From the NCBI GenBank assembly GCA_963665045.2, contig CAXXJQ010000004.1, forward strand, positions 1-64,000: a DNA stretch of 64,000 nucleotides, in the 5' to 3' direction. Position numbers and translations under genes: made by a program. Below, one piece after another: positions 52,825-61,577 of the stretch (position 1 is the first letter of the stretch; every line of letters starts with the position of its first letter). The stretch comes from JAFGRU01 sp016934985. Its GTDB lineage: Bacteria > Desulfobacterota > Desulfuromonadia > Desulfuromonadales > JAAYDE01. The notes under the pieces were generated by a model that made no database searches, was not told the DNA's origin, and was given only the letters and a program-made list of their open reading frames with translations.

Positions 52825-53865
52825 ATGAAGCTCGAACAGAGTCTGATAATCATGAAAGCCCTGGCCGACCAATCGCGTCTGTCCATCGTCCATTCTCTTC
52901 TGGAACGTCCTCAATACGCCGAGGAGATAGCCAAACGTCATGCTTTGGCGCCGTCCACCGTTTCATTTCACTTGCGAAAACTGGAGAAGGCCGGGCTCGT
53001 CAGTACCCGTAAAGAGCAATATTATGTGGTCATTGAGGCTAATACCCGGATGTTTGATACAACCCTGCGTGAAATTGTCTCAGCCGTTCCCGCCGGCAAG
53101 GAGGTGCAGGTCCAAAGAATGGAGGAGTACAAGCGCAAGGTGCTGGGTTCATTTTTCCGCCATGGCCGGTTGGAAAAACTGCCTGCCCAGCACAAAAAGC
53201 GCCACATTGTCCTGGAACAGTTTTCCCTTCTTTTCCAGTCGGAGCGTCGCTACAGCGAAGAGGAGGTCACCGCTATCATCAAGCCCCTTTTTGATGACTA
53301 CTGCACCATCCGACGTCTTTTGGTGGACGAAAAATTGATCCGGCGGGACGGTTCAACCTATTGGCGGGAGCAAGGTGTTGGCGCTCAAGAATCTCAACTT
53401 TCGGAACCAATTACAGCCAGGGACGAGGTGAGAAACATGGAAAAGAACAGGCGGGCGGAAATCAAAAGAGAGTATAAACAGAACGTCCCCGAAATGGGGA
53501 TCTATCAGCTTCGCAACAAGGTCAACGGCAAGCTTTATGTCGATAGCACCACAAACCTGGAAGGGACACGTAGCAGTCGCCTTTTTCAACTGCGCATGGG
53601 AAAGATTGTTTTCAACCGGGAAATGCAAAAGGATCTCAATGAATTCGGTGCTGAAAATTTCGAATTTTCCATCCTTGAGGTGCTCGGCAAACCGAGCCAG
53701 GGCATCGATATCGAGCGCGCGCTGGCCAAACTGGAAATGCACTGGCTTGAAAAGCTCCGTCCCTTTGGCAAGCACGGCTACAATAGTGAAAAAGCCTATA
53801 GGCGCAGTTTGGGCCAATTGGGAAATTTCATCGGCGGCAAGCCGGCTGATCAGGGCCCCTTGTAA
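52825..53865 (+). CDS. ArsR-type HTH / DUF2087 / GIY-YIG fusion regulator
   Basis: This encodes 346 residues. Residues 1-85 are an ArsR-like winged helix (KALADQSRLSIVHSLLERP, LAPSTVSFHLRKLEKAGLV). No metal-binding Cys cluster is seen. Residues about 105-190 are a DUF2087 domain (KKRHIVLEQFSLLFQSERR, DDYCTIRRLLVDEKLIRRD). Residues about 225-335 are a GIY-YIG domain (MGIYQLRNKVNGKLYVDST, FNREMQKDLNEFG, LEMHWLEKLRPFGKHGYN). YIG is replaced by YVD, so nuclease activity is doubtful, though a Glu at the usual place remains. Its promoter overlaps an inverted repeat. CAGGAG precedes the ATG. The signal sensed and targets are unknown. Confidence 0.85.
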   Translation: MKLEQSLIIMKALADQSRLSIVHSLLERPQYAEEIAKRHALAPSTVSFHLRKLEKAGLVSTRKEQYYVVIEANTRMFDTTLREIVSAVPAGKEVQVQRMEEYKRKVLGSFFRHGRLEKLPAQHKKRHIVLEQFSLLFQSERRYSEEEVTAIIKPLFDDYCTIRRLLVDEKLIRRDGSTYWREQGVGAQESQLSEPITARDEVRNMEKNRRAEIKREYKQNVPEMGIYQLRNKVNGKLYVDSTTNLEGTRSSRLFQLRMGKIVFNREMQKDLNEFGAENFEFSILEVLGKPSQGIDIERALAKLEMHWLEKLRPFGKHGYNSEKAYRRSLGQLGNFIGGKPADQGPL

Positions 53866-53945
53866 GGGGCTTATCGCTGATCGTCATATTTATTGTGAAT
53901 AAATGGGGTCAGGTCTATTTCTAATTAAATATCCGTGGTCTTTTC

Positions 53946-54161
53946 TCAGCCGTTGCTGACCTTGCCACCGTAATAAAAGACCTCCGGCGGGGCGATTTTC
54001 CTTTTCAGTTGCTCCAGTTCGATCCGATATTTGGCAGCCAAAGCCAAGGCGTCTTCGTGAGCCTTGACCAGGTTGTGGTTCAGTTCCTCAAGTTGGGCAA
54101 TTCTACTTTCAAGCCGTTCTTTTTCCTTTTCGAAATCCTCACGGGAGATCATTTTTGCCAT
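53946..54161 (-). CDS. small coiled-coil hypothetical protein
   Basis: This encodes 71 residues: MAKMISREDFEKEKERLES, AQLEELNHNLVKAHEDALA, then a positively charged helix ending KIAPPEVFYYGGKVSNG. Heptad patterns over residues 5-55 suggest a coiled coil. No family is recognised. It lies 40 bases behind the gene at 54202-54462 on the same strand, so they likely form a pair. A longer frame to 54401 overlaps that gene and is rejected. Confidence 0.55.
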   Translation of the reverse strand: MAKMISREDFEKEKERLESRIAQLEELNHNLVKAHEDALALAAKYRIELEQLKRKIAPPEVFYYGGKVSNG

Positions 54162-54201
54162 ACTATTAAACCCCTTTCCGTGCATCACGCTATAACGGCC
54201 C

Positions 54202-54462
54202 TTAAAGCATCCGAAACCCGGTAAACCAGAGAGGCGCACCCTGCTTCGTGTGCAGCTTGCAGGCGTGGTAGATTTCCCAGCGGTTATTGCTGAGATCCTC
54301 ATGAGAGGGCCCACGCTCATCCCCATCTTCCAGAGGCAGATCGTTGAGAGTAAGAGCCTGGACCCGGGAGTTGAAAATAATAAAACGGAAGATCTCTCCA
54401 CCCGGTTTTGTCAATTGAACGATCCCGGTATCCACTTGTTTTTGAGCTTCAAAAGCATTCAT
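54202..54462 (-). CDS. hypothetical protein, 86 residues
   Basis: This reads MNAFEAQKQVDTGIVQLTK, GGEIFRFIIFNSRVQALTL, NNRWEIYHACKLHTKQG and ends PLWFTGFRML. The composition is that of a small globular beta-rich protein, and I recognise no family. AAGG precedes the ATG. It is followed by the small coiled-coil gene. Confidence 0.55.
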   Translation of the reverse strand: MNAFEAQKQVDTGIVQLTKPGGEIFRFIIFNSRVQALTLNDLPLEDGDERGPSHEDLSNNRWEIYHACKLHTKQGAPLWFTGFRML

Positions 54463-54611
54463 TTCTTAACCTTAACTATGAGTATTCAGATTTAATTTTA
54501 ATTATTACCAAAATAGTCATGTTTGTCAAGGAGTCAACCCCCGAGAACCATTTTCCTTAAACTAATTGTAGGCGATTAAAATTTCCTCCATCTGTGCAGC
54601 CCTTAAAAGAA

Positions 54612-54631
54612 AAACAGGCCAGTGCCTGTTT
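54612..54631 (-). terminator. terminator of hsp20
   Basis: AAACAGGC, loop, GCCTGTTT is a perfect 8-bp stem. On the minus strand it is followed by TTTCTTTT, in the right place to end the hsp20 transcript. Confidence 0.7.
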
Positions 54632-54744
54632 ATTTCACCCGAAAAAACTCCTAATTGTTCGGTTTCCTTGGTAGGTGTTTTCAGCAGGGGAACCACTCCT
54701 GTTGCCAGCCAATTTTACTGTCTCCACATCCCTCTGATAGCGCT

Positions 54745-55254
54745 TTAGAGAATGGGAACATTTTTCACTTTTTCCTTGGCCTCTTCGGTTTTTGGCATGC
54801 GAATCTCCAGGACCCCATCCTGGAAAGTGGCTTTTGCTTTTTCTGCATCTGTCCCCTGAGGCAGGGGGATCTGGCGCCGGAAAGAGCCACTGGCACGTTC
54901 ATGGAAATAATAGTCTTCTTCCTCCACCTTCTCTTCGCGTTTCTTTTCGCCGGAGATTGTAATCACGTTTTCCGAAATCTTGATGTCCAGATCTCCTTTC
55001 TCAATGCCCGGAACCTCGGCTTTGATCACCAAGTCGTTTTTTTCCTCGAAAACATCCACCGAAAGCTGGGATTCCCGAAAACGAGGAAACCTTGACCATG
55101 CATGACGGTGAATGGGCCGTCCCAAGGGGTGGCCAAAGATCCCCTCCACCCAGTTTTCCATGTCTTCGAAACGCCGCTCCATTTCTTCGAAAGGTGACAA
55201 CCAGCGCCCTTCTGGCTCGATATTCCTGAGTTCTCTACGCTCTTTTTTGCCCAT
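54745..55254 (-). CDS. small heat-shock protein Hsp20
   Basis: This encodes 169 residues. An N-terminal arm (PFEEMERRFEDMENWVEG) is followed by the alpha-crystallin domain, about residues 60-155: QLSVDVFEEKNDLVIKAEV, GIEKGDLDIKISENVITIS, YYFHERASGSFRRQIPLPQ and ATFQDGVLEIRMPKTEE. The tail VPIL carries the I/V-x-I/L motif used for oligomer assembly. It holds unfolding proteins under stress. GGAGGAG lies 7 bases before the ATG at 55254. A longer open frame upstream to 55662 has no support. Confidence 0.93.
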   Translation of the reverse strand: MGKKERRELRNIEPEGRWLSPFEEMERRFEDMENWVEGIFGHPLGRPIHRHAWSRFPRFRESQLSVDVFEEKNDLVIKAEVPGIEKGDLDIKISENVITISGEKKREEKVEEEDYYFHERASGSFRRQIPLPQGTDAEKAKATFQDGVLEIRMPKTEEAKEKVKNVPIL

Positions 55255-55300
55255 GACGGCTCCTCCTTTCCTGGCTGAGACAGAAGGTTTTCCCTCTAAA

Positions 55301-55328
55301 ATTATATCAGAGTTTTTGACCCGCTCAA
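55301..55328 (-). promoter_or_regulatory. hsp20 promoter
   Basis: On the minus strand TTGAGC (55328-55323), 16 bases, TATAAT (55306-55301). The -10 is perfect. CCCCATTT just upstream resembles a sigma-32 -10 element, but no CTTGAA-like -35 sits in front of it. Confidence 0.6.
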
Positions 55329-55525
55329 ATGGGGAGGAAAAGGCGGCGTCAGCAGAGGGCCGGACCGATTTTTTATGAAAAGGACTGTTCCGACAATGAG
55401 TTACGCGATTTTGATCAAACGTGGAAATGGGGCAACAGGACTTTATCTCTTGCTTTCTCCCCTGCAAAGCTAGTAGAAAGAGATATTGGATGGAAGTTAA
55501 TTCTGTTTGAGTGCGTACTGAAATT

Positions 55526-56401
55526 ATGAATGTCGTTTTCAATACTGTAACCAGAGTTTTCGACCGGTTGGACACCTCCTGGGAAAAGCAGCGGACCCAG
55601 AAAGTCGTGACCGGCACCCTGGTTCTTTCTTTCATCGCAGCACTGATTGTAATTGAGCTCAACCGCCAAGCCCTGCTGCCGGGCTTTTTTCAGGAACGGG
55701 TTCCGACCAGCCATTATCATGCCATCAATATCGCTTTTACCTTCGTCCTCGCCCTGGAAGTCGTCAGCCTGATATTCACCCTGCCCTGTTCGGTCTCAAA
55801 ATCTTTGGGAAAGCAGTTCGAGATTCTCGCCCTGATCCTTGTCAGATCCTCCTTTAAGGAATTTGCCGCCCTGCCGGAGCCGATTGCCTTTAACGGTCAG
55901 GTTGACGTACTGTGGCGAATTCTGGCCGACGGGGGAGGGGCCATTGTCATTTTTGCTCTTCTGGGTCTTTACACCATATTGTTGGAGAAGTCGCAGGAAA
56001 CCCTCCCGCCGGGACTTACCCGAGACAGGTTTGTTGCCGCCAAAAAATCGGTGGCCCTGATCCTGCTGGTCATATTTGCGGGGATGGCTGTATATAGTGG
56101 TTGGCTATTGCTTACAGGCGGGCTGTTTTTCCACTTTTTCCAGCATTTTTATACGGTACTGATCTTCAGCGATATCCTGCTGGTTCTTATTGCCCAGTGT
56201 TTTCTTCCCGAGTTCCGGGGCGTTTTCCGCAACTCGGGCTATGCCCTGGCAACCTTGCTGATCCGCCTTTCCCTGGCGGCTCCGGCTTTCTACAATGTCC
56301 TCATTGGTGTGGCTTCAGCTGTTTTCGCCGTGGCACTGACCCTGGTTTACAATTATTTTTATACTCATAAAAAAACCACCGAAGATCTGCCCTGCAACTG
56401 A
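55526..56401 (+). CDS. integral membrane protein of unknown function
   Basis: About 291 residues with six to seven predicted membrane helices, including VTGTLVLSFIAALIVIEL, IAFTFVLALEVVSLIFTL, GAIVIFALLGLYTILL, ALILLVIFAGMAVYSGWL and ALATLLIRLSLAAPAFYNV. The cytoplasmic loop holds SVSKSLGKQFEILALILVR. I recognise no named family. The start could be the GTG at 55511 or the ATG at 55526, and neither has a strong ribosome binding site. It diverges from hsp20, with about 270 bases between the two start codons. Confidence 0.65.
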   Translation: MNVVFNTVTRVFDRLDTSWEKQRTQKVVTGTLVLSFIAALIVIELNRQALLPGFFQERVPTSHYHAINIAFTFVLALEVVSLIFTLPCSVSKSLGKQFEILALILVRSSFKEFAALPEPIAFNGQVDVLWRILADGGGAIVIFALLGLYTILLEKSQETLPPGLTRDRFVAAKKSVALILLVIFAGMAVYSGWLLLTGGLFFHFFQHFYTVLIFSDILLVLIAQCFLPEFRGVFRNSGYALATLLIRLSLAAPAFYNVLIGVASAVFAVALTLVYNYFYTHKKTTEDLPCN

Positions 56402-56407
56402 CGTCTA

Positions 56408-56515
56408 TTATTTGAACAGGATAAAGAGCAGGACAACCGTCAGGACCAGCAATACAAAGCGAAAGACCAGCGATATCAACAGCCTCTGTTTTGATTTTCT
56501 CAAATGATCTTCCAT
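56408..56515 (-). CDS. 35-residue single-pass membrane peptide downstream of lon
   Basis: A short frame, ATG at 56515 to TAA at 56408, reads MEDHLRKSKQRLLISL, then a run of Val, Leu, Phe and Ile with a single Arg, ending in FILFK. The layout is a charged N-terminus, one membrane helix of about 22 residues and a terminal Lys. It starts 36 bases after the lon stop on the same strand. GGA lies 8 bases before the ATG. It may be a small membrane protein co-expressed with Lon, but the support is compositional only. Confidence 0.45.
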   Translation of the reverse strand: MEDHLRKSKQRLLISLVFRFVLLVLTVVLLFILFK

Positions 56516-56550
56516 GATTAGTTCCGTGATGCAAGCTTGATAAATCCCGC

Positions 56551-58902
56551 TCAGGTGACCGCCCGGTTTTTCACCTCTTCGGACAAGACCGGAATAGCGT
56601 CCGCCAGGACCTCCTCAATTCGCTCGACAAAAATAAAAGTCATTTCATCCCGCACATGTTCGGGCAGCTCTTCCAGCTCTTTCGCATTTTCTTTGGGCAG
56701 AATGACGCGAAAAATCCGGGCACGATGGGCAGCAAGAACTTTCTCCTTGATCCCTCCCACCGGCATAACCAGGCCGGTCAGGGTGATCTCGCCGGTCATG
56801 GCCGTGTCGCTGCGTACCGGAAGACCCGTATAAAGGGAAGCTAAAGCCGCCACCAGGCAGATTCCGGCTGAGGGCCCATCCTTGGGCACCGCTCCGGCCG
56901 GGACATGGAGGTGAACACCGCTTTTGTGAAAGACTCCTTTATCGATGCCAAGCTCATCGGCCCGCGACCAGATGTAGCTCTGGGCCGCCTTGGCTGATTC
57001 CTGCATGATGTTGCCGAGCTGACCGGTAAGGATAAGGTCCCTCCCTTCGGAAAGAAGGGCGGTTTCGACATACAAGACCTCACCCCCTGCATCAGTCCAG
57101 GCAAGCCCTGCGGCGACACCGGGAAGGAGGTCTGAGCGGGCCTGCTCGGCATAGAACTGTTCTGTCCCAATCAGCTCGGTGAGGCGCGCCCTGCTTGCTT
57201 CTTCGCGTACCGTCTCACCCCGTGCGACACGGGTCGCAACCCTGCGGGCAATGCGTCCGAGCACGCGTTCCAGCTCCCGGACCCCGGCCTCACGGGTGTA
57301 GCGGCGGATAATGTAGGCCAGGCTGTCGTCGGAAACAAGGAGATTTTCGGGACTGAGGCCGGCCTGGGTGATTTGTCGAGGCAGCAGGTAGCGGATGGCA
57401 ATCTCACGTTTTTCCTCGTCGCTGTAGCCGGGCAGGCGTATCACCTCCATGCGGTCGAGAAGCGGTTTGGGAATGCTGTCGGTGGTGTTTGCAGTGGTGA
57501 TGAAAAAGACTTCGGACAGATCGAAGGGAAGGTCGAGATAGTTGTCATGAAATTCGACGTTCTGCTCCGGATCGAGAACCTCCATCAGCGCTGCGGCCGG
57601 ATCGCCCCGGAAATCCTGCCCCAGCTTGTCGACCTCGTCCAGCATAAGGAGGGGGTTTTTTACTCCGGTGCGGCGAATGGCTTGAATGATGCGCCCCGGC
57701 ATGGCACCGATATAGGTGCGGCGGTGACCTCGCAACTCTGCTTCGTCGTGCAGGCCGCCAAGACTCATACGCTCGAACTTGCGGCCCATGGCGCGGCCTA
57801 TGGAGCGACCGACGGAGGTCTTGCCAACCCCCGGCGGGCCGACGAAACAGAGAATCGGACCTTTGGATTCGGGGTTGAGCTTGCGCACCGCCAGGTGTTC
57901 GATAATGCGCTGTTTGACGTCCTTGAGGCCGAAATGATCCTCATCGAGAATTTCCTGGGCGCGGTCCAAATCGAGGATATCGTCAGTCTGCTCAATCCAG
58001 GGGAGATCGAGCACCAGTTCGATGTAAGTCCGCGTGACCTGATAATCGGGAAGGGAGGACGGCATGCGCTCCAGGCGTCGCAGCTCTTTTTCGACCTCGC
58101 GAGCCACCTTTTCCGGCAGGTCGGCCTTCTCGACTTGTTTCCGCAATTCCTGGGATTCGCTCTGCTCAGAGCGGTCTTCCCCCAGTTCCTCGCGAATGGC
58201 GCGCATCTGTTGATGGAGGAGGAACTCCCGCTGAGCCCGGGTCAGTTCTGACTGGGCCTGACTGGAAATGCGATTACGGAGTTCCAGGACCTGAACCTCG
58301 TAGTTGAGATATTTGAACATCAATTCATAGACCTCGCGCTGGGTCGACGCGCTCAGAATCGCTATTTCCTTTTCAGTATCGAGGGACAGAACCGAAGCCA
58401 GGACATAGACCTTGCTGAGGGGTTCCTCCATATCCGACATGGCGAAGTTGAGGTTGATCTGCATCTGCGGCTCCATCAGGTTGACCATGCGTTCCGCCAG
58501 GTCGATAACTGCCCGGTGCAGCGCATCGGCCTCGGGACCGTCTTTGGGGAGCTCGGGGAGGGGGCGCACACGGAGGTGAAGATGGGGCTGCTCGGTGGTT
58601 ACGGCCACCATTCCGACCCGTTTGATTCCCTGAACCACGATATTCAGTTTATGTTCGATGGAAACCATTTTGCGGATCAGGGCCAAAGTACCGATGGGGA
58701 AGAGATCAGTACCCGTGGGGACTTCCTGTTTGGGATCCTTCTGCGTAAAAACCCCCAACAGTTTTTCCTCGCCGGTGAGGGCCGTTTCAATGGCATGGAC
58801 GGCAAAAGGATGGCTGACCACCAAGGGCATGAGCATGCCGGGGAACAGTACGCTGTTCTTGATGGGCAGGACAGGTATGGTAATCAGGTCGGAATCGTTC
58901 AT
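56551..58902 (-). CDS. lon: ATP-dependent protease Lon
   Basis: This encodes 783 residues, normal for LonA. The N-terminal substrate-binding domain begins IPVLPIKNSVLFPGMLMPL. The AAA+ module has Walker A GPPGVGKTSVG and Walker B LLMLDEVDKLG. The C-terminal protease has the catalytic Ser in PKDGPSAGICL and Lys in VGGIKEKVLAAHR. It degrades misfolded and regulatory proteins in the cytoplasm. It fits with rpoH and hsp20 as part of the heat-shock set in this window, although I saw no clear sigma-32 promoter before it. Confidence 0.97.
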   Translation of the reverse strand: MNDSDLITIPVLPIKNSVLFPGMLMPLVVSHPFAVHAIETALTGEEKLLGVFTQKDPKQEVPTGTDLFPIGTLALIRKMVSIEHKLNIVVQGIKRVGMVAVTTEQPHLHLRVRPLPELPKDGPEADALHRAVIDLAERMVNLMEPQMQINLNFAMSDMEEPLSKVYVLASVLSLDTEKEIAILSASTQREVYELMFKYLNYEVQVLELRNRISSQAQSELTRAQREFLLHQQMRAIREELGEDRSEQSESQELRKQVEKADLPEKVAREVEKELRRLERMPSSLPDYQVTRTYIELVLDLPWIEQTDDILDLDRAQEILDEDHFGLKDVKQRIIEHLAVRKLNPESKGPILCFVGPPGVGKTSVGRSIGRAMGRKFERMSLGGLHDEAELRGHRRTYIGAMPGRIIQAIRRTGVKNPLLMLDEVDKLGQDFRGDPAAALMEVLDPEQNVEFHDNYLDLPFDLSEVFFITTANTTDSIPKPLLDRMEVIRLPGYSDEEKREIAIRYLLPRQITQAGLSPENLLVSDDSLAYIIRRYTREAGVRELERVLGRIARRVATRVARGETVREEASRARLTELIGTEQFYAEQARSDLLPGVAAGLAWTDAGGEVLYVETALLSEGRDLILTGQLGNIMQESAKAAQSYIWSRADELGIDKGVFHKSGVHLHVPAGAVPKDGPSAGICLVAALASLYTGLPVRSDTAMTGEITLTGLVMPVGGIKEKVLAAHRARIFRVILPKENAKELEELPEHVRDEMTFIFVERIEEVLADAIPVLSEEVKNRAVT

Positions 58903-59124
58903 GGCTTGCCATTCCCGAGATCGAGAAGGGTGGAAAGTATCCTCAAAAGCCCTGTTTGTAATAAGCTCTTCCTTCCGCCACAGAGCTTTTCACGCCGTTG
59001 AAATTCCAAACTTGTTATTATTTATTCTACCACGTCGCCAGAAATACGCTTCCCCGAGGCCTTGAGAGCATTTATCCGGCCTTGCAAAAAAATCTCAAAC
59101 GAGTATTTTTATTTAAGGATATTA

Positions 59125-60468
59125 ATGAGGTTGCCCATGCGTTTTGTGACAGTGTTTATCCTTTGGATAATTCTTCTTGCCCCCGTCATGGGCCGGGGAG
59201 AAACCCTAGACTTGCGAAAAACCCTCGAGCTTGCCGTACAGGAGCGCCCTTTTGCCCAGGCGGCCCGATATCAATCCGAGGCCTTGCGTTACTCAGCAAA
59301 GGAGGCCCAAAGCGCTTTTTTCCCGCGTTTGACTTTGACGGAAAATCTTTACTGGACAAATGAACCCGCCGGAAGCATGTTCATCTCCCTCAACCAGCAG
59401 AAATTAGAGCTCAGCAACGATGCCGCTACCTACAATGACCCACCTTCACGTAAGGATTTCGAAACCCGCCTCAGTTTAAAACTGAAAATTTTCGACCCGG
59501 GAATTTACTATGGCTTCAAGCGCGCCGATAAAGGCGCGGACAGCGCCGAACTGCAGGCCGGCTGGTCTCGCCAACAGGCGGCCTTTGACGCTTTTCGGGC
59601 TTATCTGCAGGTTCAACAGTCCCAGGCGGCCCTTGCCTGGGTCGAAGCTGCTCGTCTCGAGGCTGATGAAATCCACCGTCTCGCTAAAGAGCGCTGGCAG
59701 AACGGCGTCGGCCTGAAGGCTGAACTGCTGCGCGCCAAAGTCCTTCTCTCGCGGGCTGGACAGCGGGTTTTGACTGCAGAAAATGATCTTCACATTGCCC
59801 GCCAGACTTTGGCCCTTGCTGTTGGCAAAAGCGGAACGGAGGTCGCTATCGGCCCCCCTGTTGAAGAAAGTCTGTTCACCGTCTCCGTCGCTGCATCCAT
59901 CGATGAGCGTGCTGATCTTCTGGCTTTGCAGGCCCAAATGGAAGAGGTTGATCTGGCCCGCCGCCAGGATCGTGCCGCTTACCTCCCGGTCGTGGGTATG
60001 GATGCCTCCTATGCTTTTCATGATGGAGAGATACCTTTTGGAGCTGAGGCGGAAGACTGGACCATTCGTGGCGGGGTAACCTGGGAGCTGTTCGATGGTT
60101 TTCAGCGCTCTTCACGTCTCAACCAGAGTTTGGCGCGACAGAAATCTCTCCAGGCCCAATGGCGCGAAACCCGTCTTCAAGCCGAACTTCAGGCCCGAGA
60201 GGCAGAGCTGCGGCTGGAAGAAGCACGCCTCAATCTCGAGTCGGCAAAGGCTGCCCATGAAGCCGCCCGGGAAAGCCGGCGCCTGATGCATGAACGCTAC
60301 TCGGCGGGAATGAGCCGGCTGGGGGATTTGCTCGAAGTTCAGAAAGAGTTGGACCAGGCCCGCTTTGACAAGGTTGTCGCCAAAAACCGTTTGCTGCTTG
60401 CCCATGGCAATCTGTTGCTGCAAAAAGGCATCTTTCTGAAAGTATTGCTTCCCGGCCAAGGAGGCTGA
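59125..60468 (+). CDS. TolC-family outer membrane efflux protein
   Basis: About 447 residues. The signal peptide ends at VMGRGET, then come two OEP repeats rich in long helices: LRKTLELAVQERPFAQAAR, SAFFPRLTLTENLYW, KERWQNGVGLKAELLRAK, YLPVVGMDASYAF and RYSAGMSRLGDLLEVQKEL. It forms the outer membrane channel of a tripartite pump with the adaptor and RND genes that follow. The ATG at 59125 has AAGGAT upstream. A further in-frame start at 59062 would precede the signal peptide with about 20 unconserved residues. Confidence 0.9.
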   Translation: MRLPMRFVTVFILWIILLAPVMGRGETLDLRKTLELAVQERPFAQAARYQSEALRYSAKEAQSAFFPRLTLTENLYWTNEPAGSMFISLNQQKLELSNDAATYNDPPSRKDFETRLSLKLKIFDPGIYYGFKRADKGADSAELQAGWSRQQAAFDAFRAYLQVQQSQAALAWVEAARLEADEIHRLAKERWQNGVGLKAELLRAKVLLSRAGQRVLTAENDLHIARQTLALAVGKSGTEVAIGPPVEESLFTVSVAASIDERADLLALQAQMEEVDLARRQDRAAYLPVVGMDASYAFHDGEIPFGAEAEDWTIRGGVTWELFDGFQRSSRLNQSLARQKSLQAQWRETRLQAELQAREAELRLEEARLNLESAKAAHEAARESRRLMHERYSAGMSRLGDLLEVQKELDQARFDKVVAKNRLLLAHGNLLLQKGIFLKVLLPGQGG

Positions 60469-60470
60469 TG

Positions 60471-61577
60471 ATGAATACATGGAAGGTTTTCATTGTAATT
60501 TTATGCGTTTTGCTTTCCTCCTGCAGTGAGGATATCAAGCCGGGACAGCAGGAACCTGGAGCCGGAACGGTTCGGGGCTTGACCCTGTTGACCGTCAAAA
60601 GTTCAGATTGGTCGCAGGGGAATTCCGTGCATGGGACGGTGAGGAGTTCGGATCGAAGCCGCCTCCTGGCACGTATTGACGGCCAGGTGGAGGAGCTGCG
60701 GGTCAAGCCCGGCGACCGGGTCGAGGCCGGGGCAGTCCTTCTCGTTATCGGCAATAATAGCGCTTTGCAGGGGCTGCAGGCGGCAGAAGCGGCAGTCGCT
60801 GCGGCCGAAAGTTCATACCGATCTGCGGGAGCCAATTATGAGATGATGAACAAGGAGCTGGAACGCTTTCGCACGTTGTTTGAAAAAGAGGCTGTTACCA
60901 CTCAGGAGATGGAGAGGGTTTCTGCGCAGGCCGAGATGGCACACCAGCAGTTCAGCGCAGCAAAAGCGGGACTGGGAAAAGCCAAAGCCGGTCGGGATCA
61001 GGCCCGCATCAACCTATCTTTCAATCAGGTCAGGGCGCCTTACGCGGCCCGCGTGATCAGTCGGGAAGTGGAGGAAGGAACCAGCCTGATGCCGGGGACT
61101 CCCCTTTTGACTCTCGATCGGGAAGCAAGCTGGGAAGTCGAGAGCGCTCTGCCGGAAACCATGGCGGGACATTTCACGCCCGGAATGGACCTCAAGGTTT
61201 CAGTTCCAGCCCTGAATCGGGTATTTACAGGCAGGATCACGGAAATCAGCGCAGCCGCCGATCCGCGCAGCCGCTCTTTTCTCATGCGCCTGACTCTGGA
61301 GGATGGTGAAAATCTCCGGGCCGGCCTTTTTGCCCGGGTTCTGCTGCAGGAACAGCCCCTTTCCACCCTCCTGATTCCCACCTCCGCGCTGGTGGAAAGA
61401 GGCCAGTTGCAGGGGGTTTTCGTCGTAGCAAAGAAGGTCCTGCGTCTACGGCTGGTAAAAACCGGCCGTCTGCTGGGCGAACAGACAGAGATCCTTTCCG
61501 GTCTCAACCCCGGGGATGTCATTGTCGTGGATGGCCTTGACAAAGCCCGGCCCGGAGCCACGGTCGAGGGGGCCTGA
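60471..61577 (+). CDS. RND efflux periplasmic adaptor (MFP) lipoprotein
   Basis: About 368 residues. The lipobox-like LSSCSE ends the signal peptide. The barrel-sandwich/lipoyl halves are RLLARIDGQVEELRVKPGD and VRAPYAARVISREVEEGTS, and the coiled-coil hairpin (about 105-180) is rich in Ala and Glu. The beta-barrel has GRITEISAAADPRSRSF, and the membrane-proximal end has SGLNPGDVIVVDGLDKARP. It links the RND pump to TolC. The start overlaps or abuts the tolC stop, with AGGAGG just before. The stop overlaps the next start. Confidence 0.92.
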   Translation: MNTWKVFIVILCVLLSSCSEDIKPGQQEPGAGTVRGLTLLTVKSSDWSQGNSVHGTVRSSDRSRLLARIDGQVEELRVKPGDRVEAGAVLLVIGNNSALQGLQAAEAAVAAAESSYRSAGANYEMMNKELERFRTLFEKEAVTTQEMERVSAQAEMAHQQFSAAKAGLGKAKAGRDQARINLSFNQVRAPYAARVISREVEEGTSLMPGTPLLTLDREASWEVESALPETMAGHFTPGMDLKVSVPALNRVFTGRITEISAAADPRSRSFLMRLTLEDGENLRAGLFARVLLQEQPLSTLLIPTSALVERGQLQGVFVVAKKVLRLRLVKTGRLLGEQTEILSGLNPGDVIVVDGLDKARPGATVEGA

